This document shows, in pieces, positions 62,075 through 64,000 of a stretch of 64,000 nucleotides of DNA. Each line of letters begins with the position of its first letter. The stretch's first letter is position 1. The notes beneath the pieces are model-generated. The model was not told the DNA's origin. It was given only the letters and a program-made list of their open reading frames with translations, and ran no database searches. Source of the stretch: Ancylomarina subtilis (GTDB lineage Bacteria > Bacteroidota > Bacteroidia > Bacteroidales > Marinifilaceae). The DNA lies in contig NZ_SHKN01000004.1 of assembly GCF_004217115.1 (NCBI RefSeq), forward strand, positions 50,206 through 114,205. Direction: 5' to 3'. Position numbers and translations under genes: made by a program.

Positions 62075-62923
62075 ATGGACGAATTATTATTTGTTGACTC
62101 AACATTTGAAAAGGATAATACGTCAAGATATAAACTATCCATCCAGCTCTGTCTGGATGGATTTTCTTTTTCTATCCTTAGCTCAAACAATAAATGTTTA
62201 GTTCTGTACCAATCAAAAAGGTTGAATTCAGATACCGACAACACGTCAATTGACATCTTAAAAGATAGCATTCGAAATTGTGACTATCTCAACCTGTCAT
62301 ACGATCAAATATCTGTCATTTGGTTGACAAATAAAACAGGCCTGATTCCATCTGATCTTTTTTCAGAAGCTCTGGCTATTGATAGCCTTCAACTTTGTCA
62401 TCCCATATTAAAAAATGAAACTGTACTCTGGGATGAAATTTGTGAGATGAATGTATTCCTTGTATATGCATTACCATCAGCCCTACCCGAATTTATAAAA
62501 ACACATTTTGCAGGTGCAGAGCTATCACACCAAAGCTATAGTTTCTATAAAAGGGTATTAAAACGCGATATTGATATAAAACATCCTAAACTATTTGTTC
62601 AGGTTTACGATCAATTTTTCGATGCCTTTATTCCTGATATTGAACAAAAACACTTTGCCAACAATTTCACCTTTAAGGATGAAACGGACATGGTTTACTT
62701 TATCTTGAATATTTACAAACAACAAAAATTAAATACAGAATACAGCCACTTGCACATTTCAGGAAAAATAGATGAAACAAGTAAGGCTTTTCAAATACTG
62801 AAACGTTATGTCAAGGAAATTCATATTGAAAAAATGCCAAATGAGATTCCACTTAAGAAGAATATTCCGGGTTCAGAATACAATCAATTTACCAAACTTT
62901 TAAATACAAGTCTGTGCGAATAA
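62075..62923 (+). CDS. DUF3822 protein
   Basis: A 282-residue soluble protein of the Bacteroidota family DUF3822. Recognisable parts are KYKLSIQLCLDGFSFSIL-type opening strands (RYKLSIQLCLDGFSFSILS), YDQISVIWLTNKTGLIPSDLF, and a C-terminal HISGKIDETSKAFQILKRYVKEIHI. The repeated beta-strand and helix order looks like the actin/hexokinase ATPase fold, but I see no sure phosphate loop and make no claim of activity. It lies between the membrane-anchored protein gene (15 bp) and rsmD (10-bp overlap). Confidence 0.82.
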   Translation: MDELLFVDSTFEKDNTSRYKLSIQLCLDGFSFSILSSNNKCLVLYQSKRLNSDTDNTSIDILKDSIRNCDYLNLSYDQISVIWLTNKTGLIPSDLFSEALAIDSLQLCHPILKNETVLWDEICEMNVFLVYALPSALPEFIKTHFAGAELSHQSYSFYKRVLKRDIDIKHPKLFVQVYDQFFDAFIPDIEQKHFANNFTFKDETDMVYFILNIYKQQKLNTEYSHLHISGKIDETSKAFQILKRYVKEIHIEKMPNEIPLKKNIPGSEYNQFTKLLNTSLCE

Positions 62924-63453
62924 TTAGTGGTACCCACAAAGGGAGAAGAATCAATCCAGACAAGAGCTTTAAGGCCCGTCCAACAACCGATTTTGCCAAG
63001 GAGAACCTTTTTAACGTTCTAAACAACACAATCGATTTTGAAGACTTAAACGTACTCGATTTATTTAGTGGTACAGGAAGTATCAGTTACGAGTTTGCAT
63101 CCAGAGGTGCCGAGCAGGTTGTTTGTGTTGAATTAAACTTCAAACACTGCGCCTTTATAAAGAAAACCATCAACGATTTAGGATTTTCTCAAATTCATGC
63201 CCTAAGAGCAGATATTTTCAAATATTTAAAAGGCTGTAACAAAAAATTTGATCTGATCTTTGCTGATCCACCATTCGACCTGGATACAATAGATACAATT
63301 CCCGATGCCATATTAAAACAAAATATTCTAAATGAGGATGGTATTGTTATTGTTGAACACTCATCAAGAAACGATTTCTCTCAACACCCTTCCTTCTCTG
63401 AAATGAGAAGCTATGGTAGCGTTAATTTCAGTTTCTTTAAGTTAAAAGATTAG
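62914..63453 (+). CDS. rsmD: 16S rRNA (guanine966-N2)-methyltransferase RsmD
   Basis: A 179-residue SAM methyltransferase read from GTG 62914, inside the end of the DUF3822 gene (10-bp overlap), which shows translational coupling. RIISGTHKGRRINPD is the start typical of RsmD; ARPTTDFAKENLFNVLNN, LDLFSGTGSISYEFASRGA and the catalytic FADPPFDLD follow. It modifies G966 of 16S rRNA in small-subunit assembly. Length is normal for the family. Confidence 0.94.
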   Translation: MRIISGTHKGRRINPDKSFKARPTTDFAKENLFNVLNNTIDFEDLNVLDLFSGTGSISYEFASRGAEQVVCVELNFKHCAFIKKTINDLGFSQIHALRADIFKYLKGCNKKFDLIFADPPFDLDTIDTIPDAILKQNILNEDGIVIVEHSSRNDFSQHPSFSEMRSYGSVNFSFFKLKD

Positions 63454-63553
63454 TTCAAAAAAAAATGCATTTTAATATCGATCCTAACATGCTCAACACG
63501 GCGTGTTTAGTGGCTTCAATTCTTTTTAAGCAGAAAAAAAGTCCATAGCTCTA

Positions 63554-63583
63554 TTGCAAGTAAAAAAACTTGCATTATCTTTG
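63554..63583 (+). promoter_or_regulatory. Promoter of the tRNA-Asp array
   Basis: TTG (63554-63556), a 19-base spacer and TATCTTTG (63576-63583), with the first tRNA 17 bases downstream. The spacer holds an inverted repeat, TGCAAGT/ACTTGCA (63555-63561 and 63568-63574). Confidence 0.75.
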
Positions 63584-63600
63584 CATCGCTATCAAAAAAA

Positions 63601-63674
63601 GGTCTGGTAGTTCAGTTGGTTAGAATACATGCCTGTCACGCATGGGGTCGCGAGTTCGAGTCTCGTCCAGACCG
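63601..63674 (+). tRNA. tRNA-Asp (anticodon GTC), copy 1
   Basis: 74 bases fold as a full cloverleaf: acceptor GGTCTGG with CCAGACC, D arm GTTC/GAAT, anticodon stem CATGC/GCATG around CTGTCAC (anticodon GTC), T arm GCGAG/CTCGT with loop TTCGAGT, discriminator G. CCA is not encoded. Confidence 0.97.
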
Positions 63675-63773
63675 CTAAAAGAAAGAGTTCTTTGAATATT
63701 ATTGATTTGAAATTTCTATAAAAGATGCTATTAATAGCGAATTGCATTATAGATTTATAAAATCACACATTTT

Positions 63774-63847
63774 GGTCTGGTAGTTCAGTTGGTTAGAATA
63801 CATGCCTGTCACGCATGGGGTCGCGAGTTCGAGTCTCGTCCAGACCG
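63774..63847 (+). tRNA. tRNA-Asp (anticodon GTC), copy 2
   Basis: Identical over 74 bases to copy 1. The spacer after it (from CCAAAATAGAG on) is nearly repeated after copy 3. Confidence 0.97.
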
Positions 63848-63899
63848 CCAAAATAGAGTTTCGGTTTCTTACTCTGTAAATAAAGTAATCACACATTTT

Positions 63900-63973
63900 G
63901 GTTTGGTAGTTCAGTTGGTTAGAATACATGCCTGTCACGCATGGGGTCGCGAGTTCGAGTCTCGTCCAGACCG
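63900..63973 (+). tRNA. tRNA-Asp (anticodon GTC), copy 3
   Basis: Differs from copies 1 and 2 only at position 4 (C to T), turning the acceptor pair C4-G69 into a T-G wobble. Fold and anticodon are kept. It lies 126 bp after copy 2 and the repeated spacer continues to the window edge. Confidence 0.96.
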
Positions 63974-64000
63974 CCAAAATAGAGTTTCGATTTCTTACTC

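Larger units (their letters stand above)
63774..64000 (+). repeat. 126-bp tandem repeat of tRNA-Asp plus spacer
   Basis: Copies 2 and 3 with their downstream spacers form direct repeats of about 126 bp; the last spacer (63974-64000) is cut by the window end, so a further copy is likely. Confidence 0.85.

Noticed and set aside
63747..63977. A 76-residue open frame on the minus strand with repeats of WTRLELATPCVTGMYSNQL
   Set aside because: It is the reverse complement of the tRNA-Asp genes, a well-known source of false proteins.

Overview
The window is chromosomal DNA from a member of the Bacteroidota, most likely an environmental or marine lineage such as the Marinilabiliales (this placement is inference). 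Signs of the phylum are the promoter form TTG-N19/20-TAnnTTTG upstream of rpsA, pgm, mnmA, mltG and a tRNA-Asp array, a secreted protein with a C-terminal type IX secretion sorting domain, Bacteroidota families (DUF3078, DUF3822, DUF4159, SiaB/SiaC, PycTM/DUF5706), a SusC-like TonB receptor with a CarboxypepD_reg-like N-domain, and little use of Shine-Dalgarno sites. The DNA is AT-rich by eye. I see no insertion sequence, prophage, integrase or CRISPR array.

Layout. 1-6.5 kb: the N-terminal part of a metallophosphoesterase-like protein with altered metal ligands, an SdiA-regulated-type lipoprotein, an HD phosphohydrolase fused to a Pycsar-type membrane effector domain, rsmE, a DUF4159 protein, a phosphofructokinase with the pyrophosphate-type signature, and a YgjV-like protein with a GNAT-like tail. 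6.6-12.6 kb: a minus-strand envelope glycosylation cluster (GT2 polyprenyl-phosphate sugar synthase, duplicated LAB_N membrane protein, GT39 transferase, UDP-sugar 4-epimerase, second GT39), which I read as an undecaprenyl-phosphate-sugar system decorating lipid A or another envelope glycan. 13-26 kb: lipoprotein serpin, TIM-barrel protein, CvfB-like S1 protein, C69 dipeptidase, a histidine-rich small membrane protein with a TonB receptor, threonine aldolase, murB, mltG, and an M14 carboxypeptidase. 26-32.3 kb: an NtrY-like kinase and NtrC-like sigma-54 activator, divergent from an ABC ATPase/MacB-FtsX permease pair. The divergent region has two tandem palindromic operators and a -24/-12 promoter, and the whole cassette is bracketed by an exact 30-bp direct repeat.

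32.4-49.4 kb: SHOCT lipoprotein, KAS III-like enzyme, NdpA-like protein, MORN-type lipoprotein, AddA-like helicase-nuclease, DUF3078 protein, mnmA, siaC-siaB, an RlmL-type methyltransferase, S41 protease, guaA and a C1 peptidase. 49.5-64 kb: a mosaic type IX-secreted endonuclease I, an rpsA-STAS-rnz unit, a phosphohexomutase, a response regulator-PP2C phosphatase, a RecD-like helicase, a pilin-like small protein with a DUF3822 protein and rsmD, and at least three tandem tRNA-Asp genes running to the window edge.

Regulatory themes. Partner-switching parts (SiaB kinase, SiaC, a STAS protein, an RR-PP2C phosphatase) lie within 17 kb of each other and could form one phospho-switch network. Most transcription units end in clear hairpin terminators, several shared by convergent genes. 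The least ordinary items are the repeat-bounded sigma-54/ABC cassette, the HD-PycTM fusion, the polyprenyl-sugar cluster, and the histidine-rich protein with its CxxC-plug TonB receptor.
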